A stretch of 64,000 nt of DNA from Bacteroidales bacterium (lineage in GTDB: Bacteria; Bacteroidota; Bacteroidia; Bacteroidales; WCHB1-69), in assembly GCA_024686335.1 (NCBI GenBank), contig JAILCI010000060.1:16442-80441 (forward strand), given 5' to 3'. Numbering within the stretch: position 1 is the first letter of the stretch; each line of letters begins with the position of its first letter. The position numbers were made by a program, and so were the translations under genes. Positions 11,201 through 18,515 of the stretch are shown here, piece by piece. The notes under the pieces were generated by a model. The model searched no databases. It was given only the letters and a program-made list of their open reading frames with translations, and was not told the DNA's origin.

Positions 11201-13214
11201 GTACATGCCAATGCGACGTGCCTGCCGAGGCATCATTAAGACATACTATATCAGATTCTCCAGCAATCTGGGTTCCAGATGGCGACATGGGAATCACAGG
11301 CTGACTAGACAAACAATCGTAAAGCACACCAACCCAAAGTTCCTGGTTCGCATCTATTAGTACAGGTGTAGTCAAACTAATTGTGTTCCAATGATCCATA
11401 TTTAAGTCATCCAGATTGACCTCTTGACTTACAACCAACGTACCCGGATTGACAACATTATCAACATAGCTGCCGCCCGTATAAACTCTGATAGTACACC
11501 CATCAACCCCAGAGATAGGGACAAAAGACACTTTAGTCAATTGTTTTTGATGATGTGCAGCCAAATCGGATGTCAAAAAGCGTTGGACAGCTTCAACTGA
11601 TGTAGTACCAGTGAAAGAAAAGGGATAATAAGTGGAAGAGTCCTTCGATATAGGATATGTATTTGCAACAAAAACCGGAGCAGTCCAACTCACATTAACC
11701 GTATCCCACACTTGAGTTAGAGTAAGCGGCTGCGGAGATGGACAAGTTAAAACATATGTTGAGCCTGTAAGATCAATATTAGCAGACAAAGAATTAACAG
11801 CAAGAGTAATTTGGCCACTTTCTGTTACAGCTTGATCAGACACGCTGGGGTTATAGCGGACATAAAACTTCTGACCGTCCGGAGCGAGATTTATTGACTG
11901 TGACATCGTCAATGAATCTTTTCCAATAAGAAAATTACCAGAAACGAATACTTGGATAGAATCTGTAACGAGATGTGTAAGAACCTGAACAGGTTGAGCA
12001 GCACTTACAGTCCCTGAGGGTATAAAGAAATCCAAAGCGCTTTGATCTACTTGAAGTATTGGAGTATCAGCCTGAATACCTATCAACATTGCTTGGGAAT
12101 CATTAAAAGTATAATTCCCCGGATTCATATTATCCAAACTGAAATATGCATTCAGATATCCACCCCATCCCCAATTTATATGGAACAAGTCGTCACTGTC
12201 ATAACCATCGCAAACAAAAGCATGCCCTCCGTTAGGACCACTTCCCCTATACAGAATCGGATGCAACTGATTCAGTTCTGACTTCATCATACTAATCCAC
12301 GATGCATCATCACAATTCATACGATAATAAAAATGACCAGCTGAATAACCAAAATGGTCTTGTAGAGCATCATTCACATGTTCCAAGGAAGCACTACTTG
12401 AATAAGGACCAAACTGCATCGAAACACTTACCGCGCAATGGTAAATCAACTTTGCCACCTCATTGATTTGCATAGTTGGAGTTGAAGCAGACAATGAATT
12501 TGGCATTATTGAATAATGGTATACTGTACTACCATAATTGACAGACTGTGTTCCATAGGTAGATAACGTATATTGTTTACTACCTATTCCTACTGTCGGA
12601 TACTCCCAATAACGAATCACTTGGGCCATCGCTGTCGCCACGCATCCGGCATAGACATGGTCGTTTCCAGCCCAGGAATTCTCATCCACAGGACAAAGGT
12701 TATTGTAGAACTGATTCTGATTCCACTGTGTTGACAATAATGGAGCAACAATAACTGTTCTATCTTGCTGCGGCGCATTTTCATACCAGTTTCTCCACAA
12801 TGCTTGGTTGTCGGGATTTGGTGCTAGATTGGAGGAGATGACACCACCGATTTGCGCGCACTTCTCATCCAGCCATTCTCCTAGCGCATCAGGCATTGCA
12901 GCCGTATCAAAAGAGGATGTCATAGAATAGGCCAAAACCGGTTTCACGCGATCATCAGCAGACAAAATCACAAAACCATCTCCTACATTATATATATATA
13001 GACACGGGACAGAACCTCTCACAGCACCTATTTGCTCATGTGCCGCATATACCAATGTAGTATTTACAGAAGTCTGAACTGTAGATTTACTTTGGAAAAA
13101 ATTAATTGCCACCTGTTTCGCGACAGTAGTATCTACTGGTGCAGACCACAAAACAGACGTGATGTTAAACGTCAGAAAAGATACAAGTAATAGGAGTAGA
13201 GCTTTTCTTTTCAT
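5253..13214 (-). CDS. Giant secreted C10 (streptopain-like) protease/adhesin with 35 tandem repeats and T9SS tail
   Basis: A 2653-residue cell-surface or secreted protein. Order of parts: signal peptide (1-25); Spi-type propeptide (about 27-120); C10 cysteine peptidase (about 150-385) with catalytic Cys191 in YAGCVATAMAQ, His331 in GGHAFVCDGY and the HINWGWGG motif; about 400 residues of beta-sandwich/Fn3-like sequence; 35 tandem 49-residue repeats (about 794-2510), each with two conserved Cys; one degenerate repeat; and a T9SS sorting domain (LTLFPVPAASILYV ... DGVYLLFARL). All protease motifs look intact. C10 peptidases with inhibitor-like prodomains are established in Bacteroides and Streptococcus; the fusion to a very long GCDS-type repeat stalk is unusual. 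The start has a good signal peptide and lies 10 bp after lnt. Substrate and binding partner are unknown. Confidence 0.93.
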   Translation of the reverse strand: MKRKALLLLLVSFLTFNITSVLWSAPVDTTVAKQVAINFFQSKSTVQTSVNTTLVYAAHEQIGAVRGSVPCLYIYNVGDGFVILSADDRVKPVLAYSMTSSFDTAAMPDALGEWLDEKCAQIGGVISSNLAPNPDNQALWRNWYENAPQQDRTVIVAPLLSTQWNQNQFYNNLCPVDENSWAGNDHVYAGCVATAMAQVIRYWEYPTVGIGSKQYTLSTYGTQSVNYGSTVYHYSIMPNSLSASTPTMQINEVAKLIYHCAVSVSMQFGPYSSSASLEHVNDALQDHFGYSAGHFYYRMNCDDASWISMMKSELNQLHPILYRGSGPNGGHAFVCDGYDSDDLFHINWGWGGYLNAYFSLDNMNPGNYTFNDSQAMLIGIQADTPILQVDQSALDFFIPSGTVSAAQPVQVLTHLVTDSIQVFVSGNFLIGKDSLTMSQSINLAPDGQKFYVRYNPSVSDQAVTESGQITLAVNSLSANIDLTGSTYVLTCPSPQPLTLTQVWDTVNVSWTAPVFVANTYPISKDSSTYYPFSFTGTTSVEAVQRFLTSDLAAHHQKQLTKVSFVPISGVDGCTIRVYTGGSYVDNVVNPGTLVVSQEVNLDDLNMDHWNTISLTTPVLIDANQELWVGVLYDCLSSQPVIPMSPSGTQIAGESDIVCLNDASAGTSHWHVLSTLGWGASNVLKATVEDVPSTVVSYSVWKNGVQLDEIYSAGYQDVGVSPGHYVYDVLTNWDDGCVVVSTDSIDVVLPSLYVDTIVCYDAFPLTWRGVTFTSPGTQSLEYDDHILVLTTEVWNVNHQSVTESECESFSWHDITYTNSGDYTFSHTDSHGCTQVDTLHLTILQPVYNELVLSSCGSYFWNNVEYSTSGDYTKTFTAANGCDSIVTLHLTILNPVYNIISLSSCGSYNWNGTEYTTSGYYAQTFTASNGCDSIVTLHLTIYNPEHTAVSVEACESYTWHGLSHTTSGDYVYPHADSHGCTQVDTLHLTILHPVYNDITLTSCSSHTWNGVLYDVSGTYVQSFTAANGCDSIITLHLTILNPVYNDITLTTCGSHTWNGTEYTISGDYTQTFTAANGCDSIVILHLTILNPVYNIISLSSCSSYNWNGTEYTTSGYYAQTFTAANGCDSIVTLHLTIYNPEHTAVSVSACESYTWHGLSHTTSGDYFYPHADSHGCTQVDTLHLTILQPVYNEITLSSCGPHTWNGVLYDVSGTYVQSFTAANGCDSIVTLHLNVLNPVYNDITLTTCGSHTWNGLEYTATGDYTQTFTAANGCDSIVTLHLTVRYPVYNEITLTTCGSHTWNGVLYDISGTYVQSFTAANGCDSIVTLHLTVRYPVYNEITLTTCGSHTWNGLEYTATGDYTQTFTAANGCDSIVTLHLTVNMPKNVEIFESDCESYVWNGIEYASSGDYTQSFLAADGCDSIVTLHLSISDAKYKEINESVCGPHTWNGTEYTASGDYTQTFTAANGCDSTVTLHLNVLNPVYNEITLTTCGSHTWNGTEYTVSGDYTQAFTAANGCDSIVTLHLTIRYPVYNEITLSSCGPHTWNGTEYTASGDYTQTFTAANGCDSIVTLHLTVRYPVYNEITLSSCGSHTWNGTEYTVSGDYTQSFTAANGCDSIVTLHLTVRNPVYNEITLTTCGPHTWNGTEYTASSDYTQTFTAANGCDSIVTLHLTIRYPVYNDITLSSCGPHTWNGAEYTVSGDYTQTFTAANGCDSIVTLHLTVRYPVYNEITLTTCGSHMWNGTEYTVSGDYTQAFTAANGCDSIVTLHLTVRNPVYNEITLTTCGPHTWNGTEYISSGDYTQTFTAANGCDSIVTLHLTVRYPVYNEITLSSCGPHTWNGTEYTATGDYTQTFTAANGCDSIVTLHLTVRYPVYNDITLSTCGSHTWNGVLYDLSGTYVQSFTAANGCDSIVTLHLTVRNPVYNEITLTTCGSHTWNGTEYTVSGDYTQAFTAANGCDSIVTLHLTVRYPVYNEITLSTCGPHTWNGTGYTATGDYTQTFTADNGCDSTVTLHLTVRYPVYNDVTLFSCGTHTWNGTEYTVSGDYTQTFPAANGCDSIVTLHLTVRYPVYNDITLSTCGSHTWNGLEYTATGDYTQTFTAANGCDSIVTLHLTVRYPVYNDITLSTCGSHTWNGVLYDLSGTYVQSFAAASGCDSTVTLHLTVRYPVYNDITLSTCGPHTWNGTEYTVTGDYTQTFTAANGCDSIVTLHLTVLNSVYNEKTLSSCGPHTWNGTEYTATGDYTQTFTADNGCDSTVTLHLTVRYPVYNEITLTTCGSHTWNGTEYTATGDYTQTFTAANGCDSIVTLHLTVRNPVYNEITLSSCGSHTWNDTEYTTSGDYTQTFTAANGCDSIVTLHMTVLNPVYNDITLSSCGSHTWNGVLYDLSGTYVQSFTAANGCDSIVTLHLTVRNPVYNEITLSSCGSHTWNGVLYVLSGTYVQSFTAANGCDSIVTLHLTVLNSVYNEITLSSCGPHTWNGTEYTTSGDYTQPFTAANGCDSIVTLHLTVNQSVETYDTLLLSVHDLPYEITDAQVTITEDSPAVSEYDYLLETIYGCDSLVHLTVRIIDVGVDDLQQIKLTLFPVPAASILYVDGGNLETIQLYNMNGSLLKTIECRGEGIQTVEVADLADGVYLLFARLRDGSIARELFNVLKR
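5683..10836 (-). repeat. 35 tandem 147-bp repeats inside the C10 protease gene
   Basis: Each unit is exactly 147 bp (49 codons) and encodes a domain with consensus VYNEITLTTCGSHTWNG, then an EYT.SGDYTQTF strand, then AANGCDS and VTLHLTV. Counting the GCDS/GCTQ motifs in the translation gives 35 full units with no length change. Two sub-types alternate irregularly at the middle strand (TEYT.SGDYTQ and VLYD.SGTYVQ), which suggests shuffling by recombination. Units 1, 4 and 8 are a divergent type ending in DSHGCTQVDTLHLTI. Cys at about positions 10 and 36 of each unit could form a disulfide. The period is far too long for a CRISPR. Confidence 0.95.
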
Positions 13215-13224
13215 TATTACAAGT

Positions 13225-14868
13225 TTATGAACGATTACGAATTCTTCTCACCACACTCTCCACGATGGTCAGCAGTAAGATGAGAACCATCAAATCAACA
13301 GCAATACGAGCTATATAATCTCCATGCTTTGTATAAAAAGTTATATGATTTTGCGCATAGACTATCGACTTCAAGGCGATTCTAGTACCATAGTCTGTTG
13401 TGATAAGCGCATCACCTGTTGGGGAAATGACGGCAGAGTTACCTCCGTTGGCTGAACGTACCACATAACGACGCGTCTCTACAGCACGTAACCGTGACAT
13501 CTCATAGTGCTGAAAATGTCCCGGACTATCACCCCACCAGGAATCATTGGTAATAACCGTCAGGAGGTTTGCACCAGCCTTGGCAAAATTGCTAACCAGC
13601 TCGCCATAGATAGACTCATAACAAATAGCCGTACCCACTTTCACCGGCTCACCATTCACATCAATGGTAAAGACTCTTTGTGATGTGTCTCTTCCCAACG
13701 TACCATTAAAGCCACCCAACTCCACCATTAAGTCTGAAAGGAAACCAAACACCTGAGGATATGGGAAGGCCTCTGTGCCTGGCACCAAGCGACTTTTGTG
13801 GTAATGGCCGTTATAGCCGTTGGCATTAAAACACATTACAGTATTATAATGTTGTCCATAGGTCATGGGACCAATCTTTGTTGCCGTAGGGGTCGGATGA
13901 TCCAAAATGTCAAAGGTAGAAAGACCAATCAACATGTTAAGATGCGGATAGTCCTTCATCATGCTGTCTACCCATAGGAAACATCCATACATTGATGGAG
14001 AGGGTGGACGCTGGTTAGCCACCATGGATTTCAATGAGACCGTATGCGGAAAAACATCCTCTGGGCATACCACCAGATTGGTTTCATTAGACAGTAATGG
14101 AGAAATCAGAGAGTCCACTCGCTGAGCATGTTGGAGGTTAGTCATCACAAACTCCTCCTCGAAATTGTCGGTATTAGGCTGAACGACTACAACATTAATC
14201 GGAGTACTCTTATCAATATGTTTCTGACAACTCTTGTACTGGATTCCGGAAATCAACATCGGAATGAAGAGGAGCAAAAAAGAACTAATTGCAAAAGACC
14301 ATATTTTCTTTTTCTCTTTGCTGACAAGTGCTCTTATCAGATAATAAAGCAGAAAGTTCACTGCAATCACCCACAAGGTGCCACCAAGGGCTCCCGTCAC
14401 CGAGTACCATTGAACGACTTGCGGGCATACGGCAAACACATTGCCTATGTTCAGCCACGGCCATGTCAACTCCCAATTCAGATGCAAGTATTCAAAAGAA
14501 ATCCAAAAACTTGCAAAGGCAATCGGATGAATCCACTCTTTGGACAAACGCTTGCGACAGGCATGCCAAAGTGCGAAGACCAGTGACATAAGCAGTGCAT
14601 TCACCAAGACGGCGAAGAGACCGCCTGGAATACTGACATACGAGACCCAATAGGTGGTAATGGCATTCCAGACGACAAAACCGGGATAGGAGAAGATGAA
14701 TCCTTTCCAAAAGGCTACCTTGCTACCTTTTCTGAGCAGATGATCACTGACAAAGATGAAGGGTATCAAACCAAAGAAAACGAGAAAGGGTAATCCGTAT
14801 GGATACCAGGCCACGCCAAAGAGCAGACCTCCGAGAATACTGAGGAGTAAGAGTCTATACCACTTCAT
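13225..14868 (-). CDS. lnt: Apolipoprotein N-acyltransferase
   Basis: Adds the third acyl chain to lipoproteins at the inner membrane. The 547-residue protein begins with several membrane segments (first about 200 residues, e.g. YRLLLLSILGGLLFGVAW), followed by a periplasmic carbon-nitrogen hydrolase domain. Catalytic triad candidates are Glu in VVCPEDVFPH, Lys in YHKSRLVPGTEAFP and Cys in VGTAICYES; NDSWWGDSPGHFQH is the usual downstream signature. A last membrane segment precedes the C-terminus. It lies 9 bp after dsbD and 10 bp before the C10 protease, so it should be co-expressed with both. Lipoproteins that could be substrates are encoded at 30520 and 31681. Confidence 0.93.
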   Translation of the reverse strand: MKWYRLLLLSILGGLLFGVAWYPYGLPFLVFFGLIPFIFVSDHLLRKGSKVAFWKGFIFSYPGFVVWNAITTYWVSYVSIPGGLFAVLVNALLMSLVFALWHACRKRLSKEWIHPIAFASFWISFEYLHLNWELTWPWLNIGNVFAVCPQVVQWYSVTGALGGTLWVIAVNFLLYYLIRALVSKEKKKIWSFAISSFLLLFIPMLISGIQYKSCQKHIDKSTPINVVVVQPNTDNFEEEFVMTNLQHAQRVDSLISPLLSNETNLVVCPEDVFPHTVSLKSMVANQRPPSPSMYGCFLWVDSMMKDYPHLNMLIGLSTFDILDHPTPTATKIGPMTYGQHYNTVMCFNANGYNGHYHKSRLVPGTEAFPYPQVFGFLSDLMVELGGFNGTLGRDTSQRVFTIDVNGEPVKVGTAICYESIYGELVSNFAKAGANLLTVITNDSWWGDSPGHFQHYEMSRLRAVETRRYVVRSANGGNSAVISPTGDALITTDYGTRIALKSIVYAQNHITFYTKHGDYIARIAVDLMVLILLLTIVESVVRRIRNRS

Positions 14869-14877
14869 CGGTTATAT

Positions 14878-16911
14878 CTATTTTTTATTGAATTTATCGA
14901 TACCTTCGCGCAAGAACTTGATATAGTTGTTCACGTCACGTTCATAGTAGGTTGGACCTGAAAGGATATTACCATCAGGATCCACAACAAAATAGCAGGG
15001 TTGGGAGTTCTCATGATAGCGAGACTGCTCAATCATACGATTCTTGGCACCCAGCATGGTGATAGGGTCGCCGTCGGCATCTTTCATCTTTCCTTTCTCT
15101 TCAGCAGGAAGTTCTATTACTTTATCATCAGCATAGAGAGTGCAGACGATGAGCTCCTCGGCAAAGATGCGGCGCACCTCCGGATCAATCCATACAGCAT
15201 TCTCCACATTACGACAATTGGTACAACCATGACCAGTGAAATCCAAGAATACCGGTTTGCCCTCTTTCTTGGCAACGCGCAAGGCTTGGTCATAATCGAA
15301 ATAACCCTTGATGCCAAACGGAATCTCCAATTTGTCAGCATACAATGGTTCCTCAGTCCATTGGTATGTGGATGTTGCGCCACCACCATTGCCGGACTCA
15401 GTGCGGACAATATTGGTAATATCAAAATCCTGGGTGGTCATCGGAGGAAGCCAACCGGAGATGGCTTTCAACGGAGCACCAAACATACCTGGAATCATAT
15501 AGACGACGAATGTAAAGACAAACACAGCCAATGTGAAACGCACAGGACTCTTCTGTACCGGATAGTCATCATCCAGCGGGAAGCGAATCTTTCCGAGCAG
15601 GTAGAGACCGAGCAAAGAGAAGATTACAATCCAGAAGGCAAGGTAGACCTCACGGTCGAGGATGCCCCAGTGGTAGGTTTGGTCGGGGACATTGATAAAC
15701 TTCAATGCGAAGGCAATTTCCACGAAGGCGAGCACCACTTTGAGTGTGTTCATCCAGCCTCCGGACTTCGGCATTTTCTTCAACAGACTCGGGAAGAGGG
15801 CAAAGAGAGTGAACGGCACAGCGATACCCAAGGAAAAGCCCAACATGCCGATTACAGGTTTGAGCAGAGAGCCGCCGGCAGCCTGTAATGCCACAGCGCC
15901 AGCAATAGGCAGGGTGCAGGAGAAGGAGACCAGCACCAGTGTCAGAGCCATGAAGAAGATTCCGGCAATACCACCAGCACGCTGACGTTTGGCCGAACCA
16001 TTAACCCATGAACTTGGCAAGGCAATCTCAAAATAACCCAGCAATGAAAAGGCGAATATCAAAAAGATGACTGCGAACAGAAGGTTCGGAATCCAGTGTG
16101 TACTCAAAACATTACCGAGGCTAGCGCCAAAGATCAGAGATAGTACCAAACCGAAGACTACAAATATCAAAATAATGAAAAGACCATACAACAATGCGTC
16201 GCGTTTGCCCTTGTGACCCTCTTTGGAGAAGAAAGAGACCGTCATTGGAATCATTGGGAAGACGCATGGCATCAGGAGGCCGATAAAACCGCCGCCGATA
16301 GCCATCAAGAAATAGCGCCACATAGACTCCTCTTCTTCACCTTTATTTTCAGCAGTTGCAGGCTCTTCGGGGGCAGGTGCCACAGTGGTGTCGGTAGGAC
16401 TCTCAGCGACCGTATCCTCTTTCACCTCCTCAACGGGAACTGCAGTTACGGCTGGATGATAATCTTTCAACTCGAATGAGAACTTCTCCTCCACCGGAGT
16501 ACAACGGCCTTCGATACAAGCCTGACCTGAGAGAGTTCCTTTGACAGTCACCGGCTGATCGTCCAATACTTTCACGCGCTGACGAAAAGTCACCGCCTTA
16601 GTGAAAAACTTGGAAGTACAATCAAAAAGTTCGTCATACTCCTCTTGCGGCTTAGGCTCTTGTACTTTACCGATACGTTTGTAGCCGGCAGAGGTCTTGA
16701 AGTCAAAGGAGATAGGTATCTCAATACACTTGCTGTCTTTGTACTGTGAATAGAGATGCCATCCATCTTGGATTTTAGCCTTGAACTGCAACTCGGCCAC
16801 TGAATCGTTGATCTTAGTGGAAGTATAGGTCCATTTTACTGGGGATTCCTGCGCATTTAACGTCAGAAAACTCATGCAAATCGCCACAAAAGCGAGGATC
16901 AGTCTTTTCAT
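14878..16911 (-). CDS. dsbD: Thiol:disulfide interchange protein DsbD
   Basis: Carries electrons from cytoplasmic thioredoxin across the inner membrane to periplasmic thiol proteins. The 677-residue protein has a signal peptide (MKRLILAFVAICMSFLTLNA), an N-terminal beta-domain with a Cys pair (ACIEGRC), eight predicted membrane segments from about residue 200 with Cys in MPCVFPMIP and SFSCTLPIA, and a C-terminal thioredoxin domain with CTNC. I chose the ATG at 16911 rather than upstream in-frame ATGs because the predicted -7 promoter element lies at 16948-16955, so a start at 16950 would not be transcribed. First gene of the five-gene minus-strand run. The cytochrome c synthase at 33352 and the Cys-rich repeat protein at 5253 are plausible beneficiaries. 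Confidence 0.92.
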   Translation of the reverse strand: MKRLILAFVAICMSFLTLNAQESPVKWTYTSTKINDSVAELQFKAKIQDGWHLYSQYKDSKCIEIPISFDFKTSAGYKRIGKVQEPKPQEEYDELFDCTSKFFTKAVTFRQRVKVLDDQPVTVKGTLSGQACIEGRCTPVEEKFSFELKDYHPAVTAVPVEEVKEDTVAESPTDTTVAPAPEEPATAENKGEEEESMWRYFLMAIGGGFIGLLMPCVFPMIPMTVSFFSKEGHKGKRDALLYGLFIILIFVVFGLVLSLIFGASLGNVLSTHWIPNLLFAVIFLIFAFSLLGYFEIALPSSWVNGSAKRQRAGGIAGIFFMALTLVLVSFSCTLPIAGAVALQAAGGSLLKPVIGMLGFSLGIAVPFTLFALFPSLLKKMPKSGGWMNTLKVVLAFVEIAFALKFINVPDQTYHWGILDREVYLAFWIVIFSLLGLYLLGKIRFPLDDDYPVQKSPVRFTLAVFVFTFVVYMIPGMFGAPLKAISGWLPPMTTQDFDITNIVRTESGNGGGATSTYQWTEEPLYADKLEIPFGIKGYFDYDQALRVAKKEGKPVFLDFTGHGCTNCRNVENAVWIDPEVRRIFAEELIVCTLYADDKVIELPAEEKGKMKDADGDPITMLGAKNRMIEQSRYHENSQPCYFVVDPDGNILSGPTYYERDVNNYIKFLREGIDKFNKK

Positions 16912-16947
16912 AATCTTTTTCGTATTATACATTATAAATAAAGAGCG

Positions 16948-16955
16948 CAAAAATA
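16948..16955 (-). promoter_or_regulatory. -7 element for dsbD operon
   Basis: Reads TATTTTTG on the minus strand, an exact match to the Bacteroidetes primary sigma -7 motif TAnnTTTG. It sits about 30 bp upstream of the chosen dsbD start and 22 bp from the divergent -7 element at 16978, so the two promoters share upstream sequence. Confidence 0.65.
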
Positions 16956-16977
16956 AAAAAAATAAAGAATTTTAGTG

Positions 16978-16985
16978 TACTTTTG
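16978..16985 (+). promoter_or_regulatory. -7 element for hemerythrin/regulator pair
   Basis: TACTTTTG, an exact TAnnTTTG match, 26 bp before the ATG at 17012. Divergent from the dsbD promoter with overlapping upstream regions. Confidence 0.7.
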
Positions 16986-17011
16986 CCACCGAAATATTTA
17001 TATCAAAAAAG

Positions 17012-17719
17012 ATGAAAAAAGACGACACCTACACCTTCGTGAATGCCAACATGAAACTGGCTGATGCCGTGGCTCAATACAACAACCTCATCACACTATT
17101 CCCGCGACTGGGCATTTCCCTGGGTTTTGGCGACAAGACCATAGGCCAAGTTTGCGATGAGAATCACGTCTCCTGCCAACTCTTCCTACTGGTATGCAAC
17201 GTATATGCTCATAGAGACTACACACCTGACATTGAAACACTTACCGCTTGTCCCATCATTGACATCGTCAACTATCTGAAAGCTTCACACGAAGACTACC
17301 TTACTTACAACTTCCCCCATATCGAGGCTCATCTTGGACGCATTATGGAAGACTGGGCGCCGAAATACAAAAGTCTTATCACCAATTTCTACACTGAATA
17401 CAAACAAGAGGTCGTGCAACACTTCAAGCATGAGGAAGAGGTCGTATTCCCCTATATTCGCCAGTTGAGCGAGAACAAGGGAGGAAAAAGCCGTTCCAAA
17501 GGCAACAATTTCGACAAACAGCACAGCGAAATCGAAGACAAGTTACAGGATTTCACGAACCTTTTGATGAAATACATACCTGCCGATGCCCGCCAACGTG
17601 ACTTGATCAACATGCTTGTGGACATCTTCATGCTCGCAGAAGACATTGAAAACCACACTCTTATGGAAGATAAGATCTTAATCCCCTACATCAAATACCT
17701 TGAAAGTCATGTCCAGTAA
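17012..17719 (+). CDS. Hemerythrin HHE-domain protein (RIC/YtfE-like)
   Basis: Predicted cytoplasmic di-iron protein of 235 residues. The first 70 residues resemble the ScdA_N-type domain found before hemerythrin domains in repair-of-iron-centre proteins (LADAVAQYNNLITLFPRLGI). The hemerythrin four-helix bundle follows, with likely iron ligands in SHEDYLTYNFPHIEAHL, HFKHEEEVVFPY, KQHSEIEDKL and ENHTLMEDKILIPYI. In this family such proteins repair Fe-S clusters damaged by NO or oxygen, or sense oxygen; which applies here is inference. It overlaps the next gene, a LuxR-type regulator, by 11 bp, implying a shared pathway. Confidence 0.85.
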   Translation: MKKDDTYTFVNANMKLADAVAQYNNLITLFPRLGISLGFGDKTIGQVCDENHVSCQLFLLVCNVYAHRDYTPDIETLTACPIIDIVNYLKASHEDYLTYNFPHIEAHLGRIMEDWAPKYKSLITNFYTEYKQEVVQHFKHEEEVVFPYIRQLSENKGGKSRSKGNNFDKQHSEIEDKLQDFTNLLMKYIPADARQRDLINMLVDIFMLAEDIENHTLMEDKILIPYIKYLESHVQ

Positions 17720-18308
17720 TTATAAAATAGTAGTAGCGGACCCCTCCCCGATTGTGCTTATCGGGCTGTCCTATATGATAAAGGAGTTGGACGATTTCGA
17801 GGTCGTATTGAAATCGACCGACATGCACACGGTCATGACGCGCATCCACCTGACAAATCCTGATGTGCTCATCATCAATCCGATGATGCTGGACTACAGC
17901 AAGCGGATGATGCTTCACGATGTCTTCCGGGACCTGCCGAAGATGAAAGTCATCGCCCTCACCTCCATCTATTTTGAGAACACGCTATTGAAACAATACG
18001 ATGGGGTCATCGAGATCAACGACAACCTGCAGCGCATCAAGTCAACGCTCCACCAAGTAGTCCGGTCGACACGCAAGAGCAACGATGACGCTGACTCTCC
18101 GACACTCTCTGACCGAGAGAAAGAGGTGCTGGTTTGTCTTTCCAAAGGCAAGAAAAACAGTGAGATTGCCGAGGCCTTAAACATCAGTGTCCACACCGTC
18201 ATCACGCACAGAAAAAACATCATCAAAAAGACTGGCATCAAATCTGTCGCCGCATTGACTGTATATGCCATCCTTAACAATTTAATTGAAGAAAAAGACA
18301 TTATCTAA
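17709..18308 (+). CDS. LuxR-type regulator with atypical receiver domain
   Basis: 199 residues: an N-terminal receiver-like domain (about 1-125) and a C-terminal LuxR helix-turn-helix (LSDREKEVLVCLSKGKKN ... HTVITHRKNIIKKTG). The phospho-acceptor position that normally reads LLD is IIN, with Asn57 in place of Asp, and the conserved Lys motif near the end of the receiver is VIEIND, without Lys. It is therefore unlikely to be switched by an ordinary histidine kinase. No kinase gene is adjacent. It is translationally coupled to the hemerythrin gene. I prefer ATG 17709; a TTG at 17700 is in frame. Control through the hemerythrin protein is my inference. Confidence 0.88.
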   Translation: MSSNYKIVVADPSPIVLIGLSYMIKELDDFEVVLKSTDMHTVMTRIHLTNPDVLIINPMMLDYSKRMMLHDVFRDLPKMKVIALTSIYFENTLLKQYDGVIEINDNLQRIKSTLHQVVRSTRKSNDDADSPTLSDREKEVLVCLSKGKKNSEIAEALNISVHTVITHRKNIIKKTGIKSVAALTVYAILNNLIEEKDII

Positions 18309-18337
18309 ATAGTTGTGTTTCAAAGAGAAAAACCTAC

Positions 18338-18378
18338 AAAGCCACAGAGAAGGAAAGGGTATCTCTGTGGCTTTTTTT
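18338..18378 (+). terminator. Rho-independent terminator
   Basis: Perfect 13-bp stem AAAGCCACAGAGA / TCTCTGTGGCTTT with an 11-nt loop, followed by a T run. Ends the hemerythrin/regulator transcript. Confidence 0.9.
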
Positions 18379-18420
18379 ATCAACTCATCTCCTTTACAAA
18401 ATTCTAATAAAAAATATCTA

Positions 18421-18450
18421 TTTGAGGATATCATAAAAATTGTATATTTG
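18421..18450 (+). promoter_or_regulatory. Promoter of secDF (-33 and -7 elements)
   Basis: TTTG at 18421-18424, an 18-bp spacer and TATATTTG at 18443-18450: the best complete Bacteroidetes-type promoter in the window. The leader to the ATG at 18516 is about 60 nt. Confidence 0.75.
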
Positions 18451-18515
18451 CGACCTTAAAATTTTTAGGTTTGAATTTATATAAATAATTAGAAATCAAA
18501 TAAGTAAGTAGAAAG

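Noticed and set aside
15001..15888. Antisense open frame opposite dsbD
   Set aside because: Overlaps the membrane and thioredoxin parts of a clear dsbD gene; Arg/His-rich shadow translation.
17700..17708. TTG at 17700 as start of the LuxR-type regulator
   Set aside because: ATG at 17709 starts directly before the conserved receiver strand and is the more usual codon.
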